Assembly (NCBI GenBank): GCA_000611775.1
Contig: KK106984.1
Location: 774,364 to 838,363 of the forward strand
Source of the DNA: Umbilicaria muhlenbergii
Taxonomy: Eukaryota; Ascomycota; Lecanoromycetes; Umbilicariales; Umbilicariaceae
Reading direction: 5' to 3'
Length of the DNA: 64,000 bases
Part shown: positions 11,743-23,092 of the stretch, piece after piece
How positions within the stretch are numbered: the stretch's first letter is position 1
How the letters are laid out: each line of letters opens with the position of its first letter
Program-made: the position numbers and the translations under genes
Notes under the pieces: generated by a model
Told to the model about the DNA's origin: nothing
Databases searched by the model: none
What the model saw: the letters and a program-made list of their open reading frames with translations, nothing else

Positions 11743-14310
11743 ATGCCCCACAAAACGTCGACTGCTGCTGGTCGCTCCCATAGTGCCAAAGCTGAGCGCG
11801 CCAGGCAATTCCTGTCTGGTGGAGGTGTGAACAGAGAAGATTCTGATGATGAGCTTGGCTTGGAGGACCACCCATGGCAGTGGATATACTCCACTGACAA
11901 CTACCAGGAGTCGCACAATACGACGGTGACCGAGCCGGTACAGGGACCGTTCGGGGGAGAAGGATCACGGCCTCGGCGGCGGAAGGATAATTCCCTTGAG
12001 GCTGTTCACTCCGGGCAGCAGAGAATTGTGGGAGCGTGCATGGGGAATTTCAAATGTATGATCGGCGATTGTGTTTTGTTGAAGGCCGAGGGAACAAATG
12101 AAGCTTGGGTTGGTCTGATTTGCGAATTCTACGAAGAGGAAGAGGGAAGAGATGGGAAAGCAGCAAATTTCATGTGGTTTTCTACAGAGAAAGAGATCCG
12201 GAACAAGCAGAAGAAGAGGACAGACGCGTTACAGGTACGCTGCAAATGCGGATTGACCAATCTTCCACGTGCCGATCTACTGCATAGGGACTAAGACGCT
12301 ACTGGGTAGAACGAGCTCTACATTACACCATCGTGGGATAGAAACCCGCTTGCCTCAATTAACGGCAAAGCCTCGATTGTCTCGCCAAACGTTTTCCATT
12401 CCAAGTATCCTTCCGGCAAGGTTCCCAGGACGTCAAAGGATTATGGCAAGATCTTCATTTGCCGCAGAGGCTGCAACACGCGCACGGCGACCTATACTGA
12501 GGAGTTCACGTGGGAAAATGTATTTCACGGCACTGACGCAGACATAGATGCGCTCATCGAGCGCGTCAAGGCTCAGACCAAGGCTACAAGGAAAAGGCGG
12601 AGGAATGACGCTGAATCGTTCGATCACGCTAGTGACGTACGCTGTGAAAGGAGCCAACAGCAAGCGTGAAGCTGACAACTATCAGGGCCAATTCGAGGAT
12701 GCTGTCGAATCCCCAAAGACTCCGAACAAGAAGAGGAAGCTCTTGGCAGTTTCCACGCCGACCTCGAAGTCTTCCGCCCGTACGCCACAAAAGTTCACCA
12801 CACCAACGCACAAGAGGTAGCTTGCATTCCTCGAAGGCCTATATTGGCATCTCTTCTGACCAATCTTAGAGTCATTCTAAAGAAACCCCTCGAATTCACC
12901 CCTCTCGGTACCAGAATCCTCTCGCCCGGCCACATTGCTTCTTCGCCATTTCAAGTAGCCCGGACCAGGCTCCATGTGTCGTCCGTCCCCACCGCGCTGC
13001 CTTGCCGCGAGCACGAATTCGCCCTGGTTTATTCATACCTCGAAGCCGCCATTTCGGACGGCTCCGGCTCTTGTATTTACATCTCCGGTACCCCGGGGAC
13101 GGGTAAGACCGCGACTGTGCGCGAAGTAGTTGCGCAGCTTAACGCCTCGGTCTTGGCCGACGAACTTGACGACTTCATCTTTGTGGAGATCAATGGGATG
13201 AAAGTCACCGATCCGCATCAGGCATACTCTATGCTATGGGAGGCTCTGCGAGGTGACCGGGTCAGCCCCTCTCACGCGCTGGACTTGCTCGAGCGTGAAT
13301 TTAGTAACCCCAGTCCACGACGTGTGCCGTGTGTAGTGCTGATGGATGAGCTCGATCAACTGGTTACGAAGAATCAAAGTGTCATGTACAATTTTTTCAA
13401 CTGGCCGGGCCTCCGCCATAGTAGGTTGATAGTCTTGGCTGTTGCAAACACGATGGATCTACCCGAGCGCACACTAAGTAACAAGATAAGTAGTCGACTC
13501 GGTAGGCTTCCGTGAAATGTAACCGTCGCTATTTGGTTTGCTGACTCAAGCTTAGGTTTGATGCGTATAACCTTCCCGGGATATACACACGAGCAATTGA
13601 TGAAGATAGTAGAATCACGACTGGAGGGAGTTCTGGGCAACATAGTCGATCCCGATGCGGTCCAATTCGCTAGCAGGAAAGTCGCAGCCATCAGTGGAGA
13701 CGCACGGCGTGCCCTTGATATATGTCGAAGGGCAGTAGAGATTGCCGAATCCGAAACCCTGTCTCGAGAACCTTTGCTTGACACGCCGAGCAAGAAAATC
13801 AAGAATTCCCAAGCAACGCCACGAGGCCTGGAAAAGCGGCTCGGAAAAGTAGCGATAAGCACGATAAAGCAAGCCATCAACGAAGCCACGTCAAGCCCAC
13901 TTCAACAATATTTGAGAAGCCTGCCACTATCATCGAAACTGTTCTTAGCTGCCACCTTGGCGCGATTGCGGAGGATTGGTGTCGGTGAGAGTGGTTTGGG
14001 AGAGGTCATTGAAGAGGCGCAACGGATTGGGCTCATGGCCAACAGTGCTGACGTTCATAAGTCCCTGTTGACGGAGGTTAGTGCGGCGGTCGGTGAAGCA
14101 AGTCCGGCCAAGAAAACCTTGGGTTCGAGAGCGCCACGCATTATCGGCATGGGGATAGCCGTGACGGAGTTGACGGAAGCCGGTATTGTTTCGCTGGAGG
14201 CACGCAAGGGCGAACGTACTGGGAAGATACGCCTCAACATAGGAGAAGAAGACCTCAAGGTGGCTCTTAGGGATGACGATATAGTGGGGACTCTTGGATT
14301 CTCAGCATGA
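11743..14310 (+). CDS. ORC1: Origin recognition complex subunit 1 (ORC1)
   Basis: Five-exon model: 11743-12234, 12310-12636, 12686-12816, 12870-13501, 13556-14310, giving 778 aa. ORC1 is the largest origin recognition complex subunit, an AAA+ ATPase that binds origins and loads MCM with Cdc6. Exons 1 and 2 encode a BAH domain (about residues 75-250; LYITPSWDRNPL and IFICRRGCNTRT are typical) that binds nucleosomes. Exon 3 is a basic, Ser/Thr/Pro-rich linker. Exon 4 has Walker A GTPGTGKT (about 390-397) and Walker B VVLMDELD (about 472-478), then the sensor region ISSRLG; exon 5 completes sensor 2 (ITFPGYTHEQL) and the winged-helix end. The start is the first ATG in frame with the BAH exon. 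It converges on PRP46 with a 151-bp gap. Confidence 0.93.
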
Positions 14311-14461
14311 AAACTCGACGTAAGGGGAGCGATGCCCTTACCCTTGGAGCAGTGCCACCCACCCCGATGCGTACGCCTGTGCAAACACATACGCTACGTC
14401 ATTACTCCAATGCAATATTGGTGGGAGCTCCGTTCAGAACGAGTTTGTAGATGACTTTCAA

Positions 14462-16126
14462 CTAGAACTTTTGACGGCCCAAAGTAGGTTTCCAGTCCAG
14501 TGGATGAGTCTCCGGTGTCGCATTTTCGTCAGCTTTCCATATTTTGACTAGTAATGACCACCACATAAGTCTCTCACGGCATATACGCTTGCGCGGAGTG
14601 GACTCACTAGTCTTATCTGCTTCTCCACAGATCAGACGAAGTCCTGTCCGATCGTAAGTGGAGCTCATGAGGCCAGCCTCCGCGTCCAGCGATCCAGGCT
14701 GTGCCGTCGTATCCAACGATTGGAACCGGTGTCCCGTTTTCCAATCCCAGAAGCTGATGGAACCATTATCGCCTATTGTGATTGAGCATATGAGGATGAA
14801 AGGGCAGCAAGCAGAGTGACATACCTCCGGAGAACAGCACGTTGTCCTCATTGACACTCAGCGTATTTATGATGGCATTTTGGCCGTCAAAGTTCTGCAT
14901 AAAGGCGCCCTCTGGGCACTTCCATTGCTTGATACTCCCCGTGCTGCCGCTAGCAAATGTGAATTCTTTTGGGTGGACTGCCAACGCTCTGACCCCCTTC
15001 TTGTGATGGGTCAGTACCCCCATAGTTTTCCCGGCTGCAAGATCCCAGAGTCTAACGGTCGAGTCCAGTGACGAACTGATCACTTGCGGATCGGCCTCTT
15101 GGCACTTCACATCTGTCACTGTTTGCCGGTGACCGCTCAACACGTGAATATTGCTCCTCGTCCTCATGTCCCAAACCCTTACTACCCCATCTCGTCCTCC
15201 AGTGACCAGCACATCAAGCGTTGGATGCAAAGATAGAGCATATACCCCACTCAGGTGACCGTGGTAATGTCGTATCACTTTGTTTGTCTCCAAATCCCAG
15301 CATTTGACCATTTTGTCCTCCCCGCAGGAGAACAAATAGGGATGCCTCGGCGAAACAGCAAGGCCTCGAACCGTGGAAATGTGGCCGGTAAGGGTCAAGC
15401 GCAAAGAGCCAGAAGCTAGATCCCAGATCTTGATAGTTCGATCTCCAGCGCCGCTTGCAAACCATTGGTTCCCAGGTTCTACTGCCAGGCTTCTTACCCA
15501 ACCCAAATGTCCCGAGATCACCCGCATCAATTTCCAAGGCGCATGCCATTCTGGTTTCGGTTGTTGTGCAGTCTGCTTGCGTACGAGACTTGTCGAGGGA
15601 AGATTTCGCTGCAGGGTGGGACCATTGGCATGCGATCCAGATCCAATAGTACCTGACCGCAGAGTCAATGCGGTCGCTGATCCCGTAACCCCGTTAACGT
15701 CCGATTTAGCCGGTATGCCTTCTATCAACTTCGCAGTCTGTGAGTCAGTAAATCCGTCTTCGTCGGCGTGTGTTTTAGACCGCTTTCGACGTGCCGCTGC
15801 GGACGCAGCAGCACCCGCTTGCTTTGCTGCTAGAGCTAGTGGGAGCTCGCGTAAGTCTTCGTACTCGCATCGAATGCGTGATATCAGTCCCAGCCGAAGG
15901 TCTGTGGTTTGTTCGATAGGTTGTTGTAAAGAGGCTTCCCTTGAAGAGAATGATGCGAGGGTAGAAGGTGTAGCATAATCAGCGGCGAAAAGATCCCGGG
16001 TGCGTTTCGCGGAGTCTTGTACGAGTATCTGGTGTGGAGGTAAGTTTCCAGAAGCTCTCACGACTGGTTAAAATGACCTACCTTGCTCGATGTCGGCACT
16101 TCCATGCTGGGAGCTGTGACTGCCAT
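14462..16126 (-). CDS. PRP46: Pre-mRNA splicing factor Prp46/PLRG1 (WD40)
   Basis: Minus-strand exons: 16126-16082, 16028-14825, 14772-14608, 14547-14462, giving 499 aa. Prp46 (Cwf1, PRL1) is a core subunit of the Prp19-associated complex in the activated spliceosome. An N-terminal region ([11 protein letters not shown] near residue 20) is followed by an Ala/Lys-rich linker, then seven WD40 repeats from about residue 180, beginning [19 protein letters not shown]. The C-terminal ending ([14 protein letters not shown]) is typical of the family. The first exon is only 15 codons; without it the conserved N-terminus would lack a Met. The 59-60-nt terminal intron restores DKTIKIW. It is divergent from NAS6, with a shared 369-bp promoter region. 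Confidence 0.93.
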
Positions 16127-16495
16127 TGTCGAGTTTTTTGGCTTGATAAAAGACTTGGAGTCCGCCTTTTCTCTGCTTGGCGTTATGTATCGACTTTGCA
16201 TATGAAGTTGCGGGCAGCAAGGGTAGGTGGGAGCTCCGTTCTGTGCTTAACGCGCGATTACCCGCATCTATTCAGTGATAGTCTGGTCGCTTCCATGCGT
16301 TATTATTCAAGTGATCGATACTTTGCTTGCTTCATGTCGTTCTCTTGTGAGCCTCATGAGCTTAAATTTCGAGCGCGGCTTGTTCCGCTCCGCATCCGAA
16401 ACTCCTTCCTTTGCCTTCGATATGATCAACAGCTGTCATGCTCTATTATTGACCTCCAGATTCTACCGACTAGACCCGCTCCAAGTCGCTACGTA
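16127..16495. promoter_or_regulatory. Bidirectional intergenic region PRP46/NAS6
   Basis: 369 bp between two divergent start codons. No TATA box or other clear element stands out. It must carry both promoters. Confidence 0.4.
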
Positions 16496-17555
16496 ATGGA
16501 GCCGGAGAACACATCCCGCTTTGCCATCCATGAAGCAGCTCGGGAGGGAAGAAGTAATTCAGCTGTTTGGCCCCACTCCGAAGATGCTATAAGGCTGACT
16601 CCGGATTGCATAGCAAGTGCTGTTGAATCTTATCTCAATGTAAGTGTGACATTTTGCATGATAACAGGTCCGAAATTGACGGACACACTGCAAAGGCCAA
16701 TTCACGACTAGCCACCAAGCGCGACGACGACGATCGACTACCTGTCCACTGGGCCGTCTCGTACAATCAACTCGATACAGTCAAGTTGCTCGCGTCGCTG
16801 AAATCCTTCGATCCGGACGTCCAAGTACGTCGCTCGTATGGGCCCTGTTGCTCACACACCTTAGTGTTTATGCTCACTCATGTTGTAGGATGGATCCGGT
16901 TGGACGCCTCTGATGATGGCGGCAAGCCTAAAGGAGGGAGATGAGCTTGTGGATCTACTACTCAGCAAGGGCGCCGACGTCAACTATAAGAGTTAGTCCG
17001 TAGGAGAACGATCTTTCGAATCCTATTTTCAAACTAACGAATTTACGCTTTAGATTTTAGTGGACAGGTAGGGATTTGTTGGAGGAACGGCTTTTGCAGA
17101 AATCTAATCTCCTAAGTAGACAGCATTGCATTTTAGTTGTTCTAAACAAAACCTCGAGGTTGCCCGGAAGCTGATCGCTCACAAGGCATCAGCACGTGTG
17201 AAGGATAAACGGAGCCAGTTGGCTTTGCATAGAGCTGCGGCCATAGGATCAGTGCCGCTGGTGAAGCTGTTGTTGGACAACAAGAGCCCGTTGGATGCCA
17301 CAGATATCTCCGGATATACGGCACTGCATCATGCGATCGCAGAAGGCCACGGAGACACTGCAATATTCATCATGAAAGCGGGAGCTGAGACAGATAAGAG
17401 AGATGTCGATGGAAAGTTGGCGATTGATTTAGCTCCCGATACCAAGGTAGTTGATGCCCCGTATCTTCAGTCATGACCTGCACATTGACAAGCTCCCATA
17501 GATTCACAAATTCATACTGCAAAGCGCTGAGCGTGAAGGGATCGACGTGGCATAA
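16496..17555 (+). CDS. NAS6: Proteasome assembly chaperone Nas6 (gankyrin/PSMD10)
   Basis: Seven-exon model: 16496-16553, 16614-16639, 16696-16824, 16889-16991, 17054-17067, 17120-17446, 17502-17555, giving 236 aa, the usual length for Nas6/gankyrin. It is an ankyrin-repeat chaperone that binds the Rpt3 C-domain and helps assemble the 19S regulatory particle. Diagnostic stretches are DDDDRLPVHWAVSY, GSGWTPLMMAAS, TALHFSCSKQNLEVARKLI, ALHRAAAIG and GYTALHHAIAEGH, covering about seven ankyrin repeats. Exon 5 is 14 nt long and is required to restore NFSGQTALHF. The final exon supplies KFILQSAEREGI. Convergent with the TMF-type gene, gap 117 bp. Confidence 0.92.
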
Positions 17556-17672
17556 GCTAGCTCGGACAATCCCAGTCATGAAGTGTTTCGCGGTTCTCTG
17601 CAAGTCTTATATGACTCGTACATTTCATCAGGTCGCTGTTCGAACCACTTTCATGGCATGGGTGTTTGAGTC

Positions 17673-20472
17673 TCATTGCATGGTGCTGTCTATAAGCTCT
17701 CGGTATATTTTCTTGACGTCGGCAACATCAGCTTTGAGCTCCTCGACCAGCTCACTTTTCTCGCCAAGCATTTCCAGGGTAGTCTGATATCTCTCATTTA
17801 GTTGAGCGATCTCTGTCTCAAGTGCCCTGGATCTCTCATCCAAAGCTCTCTTCTCCTCAACTTCGCGCATAAGAGAGACTACTTGTTGTCGAGCCTCGTC
17901 CCGCTGCGTAGATAAGCGACTAAGCTCATCCTTAGATGCTGCCTTCTCGCTTTCTAATCTTCTCACTGCGGCACTCATACGTTCGACCAATTGGACAGAA
18001 GGACCTGCTGCGGCAGTGGACACGGATATCATATCGTTGATGGTGCGCTCAGGTGTCACAGGAGTTCCCACCCCGTCAAAGAAGTCTTCGTGTTGTTCTG
18101 TATGAATGGAAGGCGTCTCAAGTGCGCCGGCATTGAGAGCCATTAGAGAATCATTCCTATATGGGGAGGCAAAGCCCGCAGACCGTAGGGGCTGTCCAGA
18201 CGCTCGCCGACTCTGGGGCCGGTCCGGTGTTGGCATTGCAGTATCCGCGAAACTCGGTTGACGTGGAGCACGGCGACTGGGAGGACTTGTAAATTCCGTT
18301 ACGTTCCCTTTTCTATGTGACAAGACGGGCGACTCAGCGTGGAATTGACGGTAGAGACCCTCAGGCATTGGCATCGTTTCATCATGGAGCTTAATTTTTT
18401 CGACCTCTAAACGCTGTGCTAGACGAGCGTCGCAAGCTTCTCGCTCGGCGAGCAGCTCTGCCCTGGTATTTGTGAGCTCCGCCTCTACCTTCGTTAGCTT
18501 TTGATTGGTAAGACCAAGTCGGCCGTTTTGCTCGGAGGATTCTTGCTCCGTCCATTGTAGCTTTCCAGACATTCTCTCGAGCTCTTCCTCGAGGCGTCTT
18601 GACCTAATATTCTGCAGCACGTCAGTATTGAGATCTGCGCGACCTCCACCCCAAGCATCGTTACCTACTGTTTCTCTACTCTTCCGCCGTGCCTCTGATT
18701 CCCTTCTGGTAATCTCGTCTCTTTCCTTCTCTAGACCTGCGACTCTGGCAAGCAGCGACGCTTCTATGCCTTGCCAATTTTCGCTCGCAAACGCGTATTG
18801 ATTTTGGAGCGTTTCGACTTGACGAAGGAGTTTGGCTTGTGCGTCGCCAGTACTTCCTGTGGACACCTCCTCCGCGCGAGCTCGCAAGGCCTCCATCCTA
18901 CTCTCGAGTACCTCCACGAATATTTAGACTTGTGACCATAACATGGACTCAAAATACAACTTACTGCCTGCTCGCCCCGCATCTCCATTTCTGCCACTTT
19001 AGCACGCTCCCTTTCTCGCTCCAATTTCTCTTTCAAGTCTCGGACCTCAGCCTGGTGACGCTCATCACTAAGTTCCAGCTCTATCTTTGCCTTTGATGCA
19101 TGATCTTGCAATGCAGCCGTGAGTGTCCTCTCGGCCTTGAGAGAATCTGCCTGTGCTCGTTGGTGCGCCGCCTCGACCATGGCTGTGGCTTCGGAAATCC
19201 GACTGTGCAAATGCTCGATTGTCGATATATTATGGCCATGCTCAAGTCTAAGAGATTCAAGTTCTTGCTCTATTGCAGGAAGACTCCTAAGCTTCTCAAT
19301 TGCACGCGCTTCAGCAGCTTCTGCACGCTTGCCATTCTCTTGCAATTCGCGAGCCGATCTCTCGAACCTCTCTAACTTCTTCGTGGCTTCGGCTAGCTTT
19401 CTTTCATCCTCTATCGATTTGGTCCGCAATTTCTTGATGGTATTAAGATGTCTCAGCTCCGTCTGCGATAATTTCTCACCTTCTTCCATGAGTAGCGCAA
19501 TCTTCTCCTCTTTTGCCGCAAGCCTTTGATCCATACTACCCAAAACAGCTTCTGATGCAGCCTTCCTAGCAGTGTCCGCGGCTTCCTTAGCCAAATAGTG
19601 TAATTTAGATTGAAGAGCATCGATGCGTTCGAGATAAAGATGAGTCTCCTCCTGGCGTCGAAGTTCAGACGTCTCATAATCTGACCGCATCTGGGTCATC
19701 GTGTCCTCATATTGCCGTTGAGTCTTAGGTACCGTGCCCGCATCGCCCAGAGCCGAACCAACAGCGTCCATGTGGGTGATACTTCGGTCCAAATCAAAGG
19801 AAGAAGGTTTTGAGATCGAACCGTGTGAATCCATTGACTGCCTGACTGAGTTGTCCTGGCTGATTACAGGTGGCGAAGAAATGGTTGCGGATGCCTCCAT
19901 TTCAGGCTGCGGCTCCGGTTCACTGTCCGATCTAACTTCCCCATGGTCGAGCTTTCTAAGATCAACTGACTGTAATACTCCTTCCTGCGGAAACTCGGCC
20001 AAAGAAGTCCCCCCTCTCTCAGCCCCTATATCCAGACTTGCTCTCGGGCTTCCCACTCCATTTGTGGGGCTAGCTGTCCGCGATGGAAGGCTCGAAGATG
20101 GCACCGAGTTGTCATTTGTCCTCGTACCAGTGCGATTGATTATTGCCTTTGCCAATCGCTCCTGTAGACGGTCGTTATTCTTGCTGCTCGAATGAGACCG
20201 AGCGAGGCCTATTGATGCATCAGTATGCTAGCAATAGCCGACAGAGCAAAAGCCATACCCTCTTGATGTACCTTCGTAGCCGCAGGAATCTTTGAGGATT
20301 CCTTCTTGGCCGGTAGCTCCGGTCTCTTACTATCTTTGCCTATGGTATCCTCATCTGCCAATATAGTGTCCAATCTCGACTCCACGCCCGCCACGGCTTG
20401 TTGTAGGAAAGAACCCCATCTCGAGGATGATTTGGTCGACGAAGGCGACGATGCCATGCTCTGGTCTGACAT
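17673..20472 (-). CDS. SGM1: TMF/Sgm1-type Golgi coiled-coil protein
   Basis: Minus-strand exons: 20472-20259, 20208-18965, 18911-17673, giving 898 aa. The N-terminus has the signature WGSFLQQAVAGVESRLDTIL (about residues 19-38) found in fungal TMF (TATA element modulatory factor) homologues. A Ser/Pro-rich segment follows, then long coiled coils rich in Glu, Lys, Arg and Leu (about 170-480 and 490-620). The last ~110 residues match the TMF TATA-binding-type domain (ALETEIAQLNERYQTTLEML). In yeast and animals such proteins sit on the Golgi and bind Rab6/Ypt6; the same role is inferred here. The 50-nt first intron is phase 1 and joins HQEG to LARSHSSSK. Confidence 0.87.
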
Positions 20473-20935
20473 TCAAGCGCAGAAGTCTCCACGCGTTGGA
20501 AGGTCTACCCGCTTTCTTTCGGCGGACTGGCATGATCCCTTGGTGCTAACTTTGCTGATCGGTCATGACTGACGGTTGACCTTGCCGCGTGAGAGCGGCG
20601 GTAAACTAACTTGATGTCTGCGATTTGATTGACAGGACACGGTATTATACTCTGTGGATGATCAGTATGGCCAAACAGCACCATCAGCTTCTCAGAGACG
20701 GCCAATCGGCCATCTTGCTCGCCCAGGGAACTACAGTAAGGTAAGGTGATTTGTGAGATGAAGATTCGAAAACTCCCGGTGCCACGGTGTTTGATGATAC
20801 GGTAAGGGACGGTAAGATACGGTAAGGTATGGTAACCTCACTTTATGTAGGGATTGTCTATTCCACCAACGGCTAAAATAAATAACATACATATTAATAA
20901 TCGATTATTAAGCCCCCTTTCTAGTAGTAAACAAC
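20473..20935 (-). promoter_or_regulatory. Upstream region of the TMF-type gene with TAAGG repeats
   Basis: No gene. At 20,735-20,748 and 20,796-20,837 lie at least six tandem-like copies of ACGGTAAG/GGTAAGGTA, about 265-365 bp upstream of the TMF-type start. From about 20,870 the sequence becomes AT-rich, with TTAATAATCGATTATTAA (18-bp perfect palindrome) near 20,893-20,910. Confidence 0.45.
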
Positions 20936-21478
20936 AATGCTAACGCGCCGCAGGCTTCCTACACATTTCCCCCATACTCGCCGCTACCGCCGCCCTTGCC
21001 CTCGCCGTCGCCGTCGCCTCAAACTGACCATGTCCGCCCTCCACCACTACCCCCCCAACATAGGGGAGGTTCGTCAACGCCTTTCTGCCTTGACGAGGCT
21101 GTCGTCCTCACAGCCGCCGATTTCGAGGCCTATTGGCCACACGTCAACAACATCTGGAGCACGACGTCGACCGTGCGCTTCGAGGAGGGGCGGAGAACGG
21201 AGTACTTCTGTTACCGCTTGAAAGAGGCCACTGCCAACCTCCCGGAGCAAGCCAAGGACGCGCTCTTTGCGCGCTGGATTACTCAGCTGGGCAAGGCCAC
21301 AGGGCCTATCCGGAAGCAGGGCTTGGAGGAGGCGCTGGGAGAGCTTCCAGACATACCCTGGAAATGGGTGGAAGCGACGGACTCCCAGCTGCGTGCAGAG
21401 GGGGCTACGGAGTCCCAATTGGTGGACCGGAGGCGGGAATTGGTGCAGAGCGACGACGACAGCGAGCTCGAGGGGTAG
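20936..21478 (+). CDS. Hypothetical protein, unknown family (possibly partial)
   Basis: I do not recognise this protein. A frame open through about 20,930-21,478 reads a Pro/Ser-rich N-terminal stretch, then a compact-looking region with AADFEAYWPHVNNIW, RTEYFCYRL, KDALFARWI and an acidic end SDDDSELEG before TAG. No ATG starts the frame cleanly: it stays open upstream past 20,936 and a splice acceptor-like TTCTAG lies near 20,925, so the true start may be in an upstream exon. It is GC-rich and Pro-rich, unlike the RIP-mutated blocks, and sits beside an inverted-repeat segment, so it could be part of a recent mobile element. Confidence 0.4.
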   Translation, partial: NANAPQASYTFPPYSPLPPPLPSPSPSPQTDHVRPPPLPPQHRGGSSTPFCLDEAVVLTAADFEAYWPHVNNIWSTTSTVRFEEGRRTEYFCYRLKEATANLPEQAKDALFARWITQLGKATGPIRKQGLEEALGELPDIPWKWVEATDSQLRAEGATESQLVDRRRELVQSDDDSELEG

Positions 21479-21625
21479 AGGGGCGGGGGAGGAGGGTGGC
21501 GGCGAGGGGGGCTGACAGCAGCATGACGCCAGGCATTTGGGAGGTTTAGCAACTTCTATGTAGTGTAGTGCTAGCCATATATAGAATAGCAACCAATGGG
21601 GTGTAATAACGAAAATTCAGTCTTG

Positions 21626-21676
21626 CTAGTACTACATAGCTCGAATGTAGGCTGCATTCGAGCTATGTAGTACTAG
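21626..21676. repeat. Perfect 22-bp inverted repeat with 7-nt loop
   Basis: Arm 21,626-21,647 (CTAGTACTACATAGC...) is exactly complementary to 21,655-21,676 across the spacer TAGGCTG. A perfect hairpin of this length in otherwise unrelated sequence is unlikely by chance. It could be a terminator-like or recombination structure, or the fused ends of two insertions. Confidence 0.9.
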
Positions 21677-21818
21677 GTAGGCTCAATCAGGCAATTCTGA
21701 ATAGAATTTACTCCACTACGGAGTCATTCGGGAACCCAATTCAACGTCGGTTGAAGATCTCGATTAGTAGCTATGGATATAGACTAGAATACACATGAAT
21801 TGAACGATTTAGAGCAAT

Positions 21819-22187
21819 ATGACCACGAATTGGAGGCTTCCCAGTGTGAAAAGCCTCCTGTTTGCAGGCCAGCGTCTTTCTTCAGAGGCTATGAAGCGTC
21901 TGGAGAGAAGCTCCCAGGCCACTCAAGGCCTCCTCAGGGGTACGGTAGTACCGGGAGACTTACAACGAATGCAGGACGCCTGCTCCAACCCTCAAGCACT
22001 TCCTGGACCCCCCTCCGACCCATTCGCCGCTCTTTCAGCCACTCCGCCGCCTTCCTCCCAGGCTCCGCCGCCTTCCTCCCAGGCTCCGCTAAGCTCCGAG
22101 CAGTCTCTGAAGATCAGGCTTCCTTTCTCCAGCCAGCGAGTTGACCTGGGAGAGGAGGATTTGGACGAACTTATTGAAATCATATGA
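21819..22187 (+). CDS. Hypothetical 122-aa ORF in the inverted-repeat segment
   Basis: Family not recognised. It contains a basic helical N-terminal half (KSLLFAGQRLSSEAMKRLE), a PPSSQAPPPSSQAP repeat (two 9-residue copies) and an acidic end DLGEEDLDELIEII. It could be the C-terminal exon of the unknown protein at 20,936-21,478, with the hairpin between them intronic, or a separate or non-coding frame. Coding status is unproven. Confidence 0.3.
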   Translation: MTTNWRLPSVKSLLFAGQRLSSEAMKRLERSSQATQGLLRGTVVPGDLQRMQDACSNPQALPGPPSDPFAALSATPPPSSQAPPPSSQAPLSSEQSLKIRLPFSSQRVDLGEEDLDELIEII

Positions 22188-22312
22188 CTCCAAAAAGGGG
22201 GGGTATTGGATATAGAGTTTGATAATACCATATCAGGCTTAGGGCCGGAAAATCTATTATTCCGAGCCACTACGTACGTAGCACTACACTACACGGAACT
22301 GCTAAACCTCCC

Positions 22313-22794
22313 AATTAAACTACTGTATTTACCATATATTTGCTATTTATTACTGTTTACCATATAATTACTACTTATGGAATGGCAGTCACGCGTTCCT
22401 CACATGTTCAGCTTAATAAGCTGCTTAATAAGCTGTAATGTATTTTTTATTAGGGTTTGCCTCAGACACTCAGACCCCCCTGCCTCAGCTATAACTAGCC
22501 GTGCACTAATGCCCTTTGGGATTAGCTACAAATGCTGACTGTGTGCATTTTCCGGGGAGGGTCTGAGGGCGTAATCTTAAAAACGTCCATGAAAATGCTT
22601 CACGTTGGTATAATCATGCTTAAATGAAATCACTTCACGTCAAATCCTCCACCTGTCACCCGCCAATGACGTCAAAGCATCAACAACAATGATATAATTA
22701 TATACTTATACGTGCAATTGACTATATATTGCTCACTCTATCAGATCCAGGTGTCAGATTTTAAATTGCACATGCTGTTGTTGAGTTATTGCTT
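22313..22794. other. Intergenic/repeat border, no gene seen
   Basis: AT-rich, with a tandem AGCTGCTTAATA doublet near 22,410-22,435 and a CRE-type octamer TGACGTCA at 22,667-22,674. The phrase TTTGCCTCAGACACTCAGAC near 22,457-22,478 recurs inverted, with small differences, at about 38,537-38,560 on the far side of the retroelement block. No coding sequence recognised. Confidence 0.4.
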
Positions 22795-22799
22795 GTGAG

Positions 22800-23092
22800 T
22801 GTCAGGGCCACCATATATAATAGTATGACAGTATGACAGTATGACAGTATGACAGTATGTCACTATAGCTCATCTATATAATGACTTAATGAGTAGCGCC
22901 TTGACATCAAGTGAAAACTCTTCACAAGGAGGTTCAGAAACCTGCTTTCTTAATGATCAGTTTTCTCATCAAATAAAAGATCTATTATCTATTACTTTCA
23001 TACATGATTATATTGCTTAGATACTCTGTTCTATAATTGTATAATGACTACAATGTTAATTCTGTCATACTCATCATAACCTGCCTCTTACA
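22800..23092 (+). repeat. Left LTR (293 bp) of outer gypsy element
   Basis: Begins TGTCAGGG and ends CTCTTACA. It has the same length as the right LTR and high similarity from AATGAGTAG through the end. It contains a 10-bp tandem repeat (AGTATGACAG-type, about four copies at 22,822-22,860). The duplication GTGAG lies immediately to its left. Confidence 0.93.

Larger units (their letters stand above)
21539..22312. repeat. 0.77-kb segment bounded by imperfect ~35-bp inverted repeats
   Basis: Positions 21,539-21,573 (starting GGGAGGTTTAGC) match the reverse complement of 22,279-22,312 with about 85 percent identity and one indel. Inside are a perfect 22-bp hairpin (21,626-21,676) and an ORF (21,819-22,187). 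No flanking target duplication was seen. It may be a small non-autonomous DNA transposon or the 3' portion of a larger one. Confidence 0.55.

Noticed and set aside
13374-13889. 171-codon minus-strand ORF across ORC1
   Set aside because: Shadow of the ORC1 AAA+ coding exons and intron 4; no recognisable domain.
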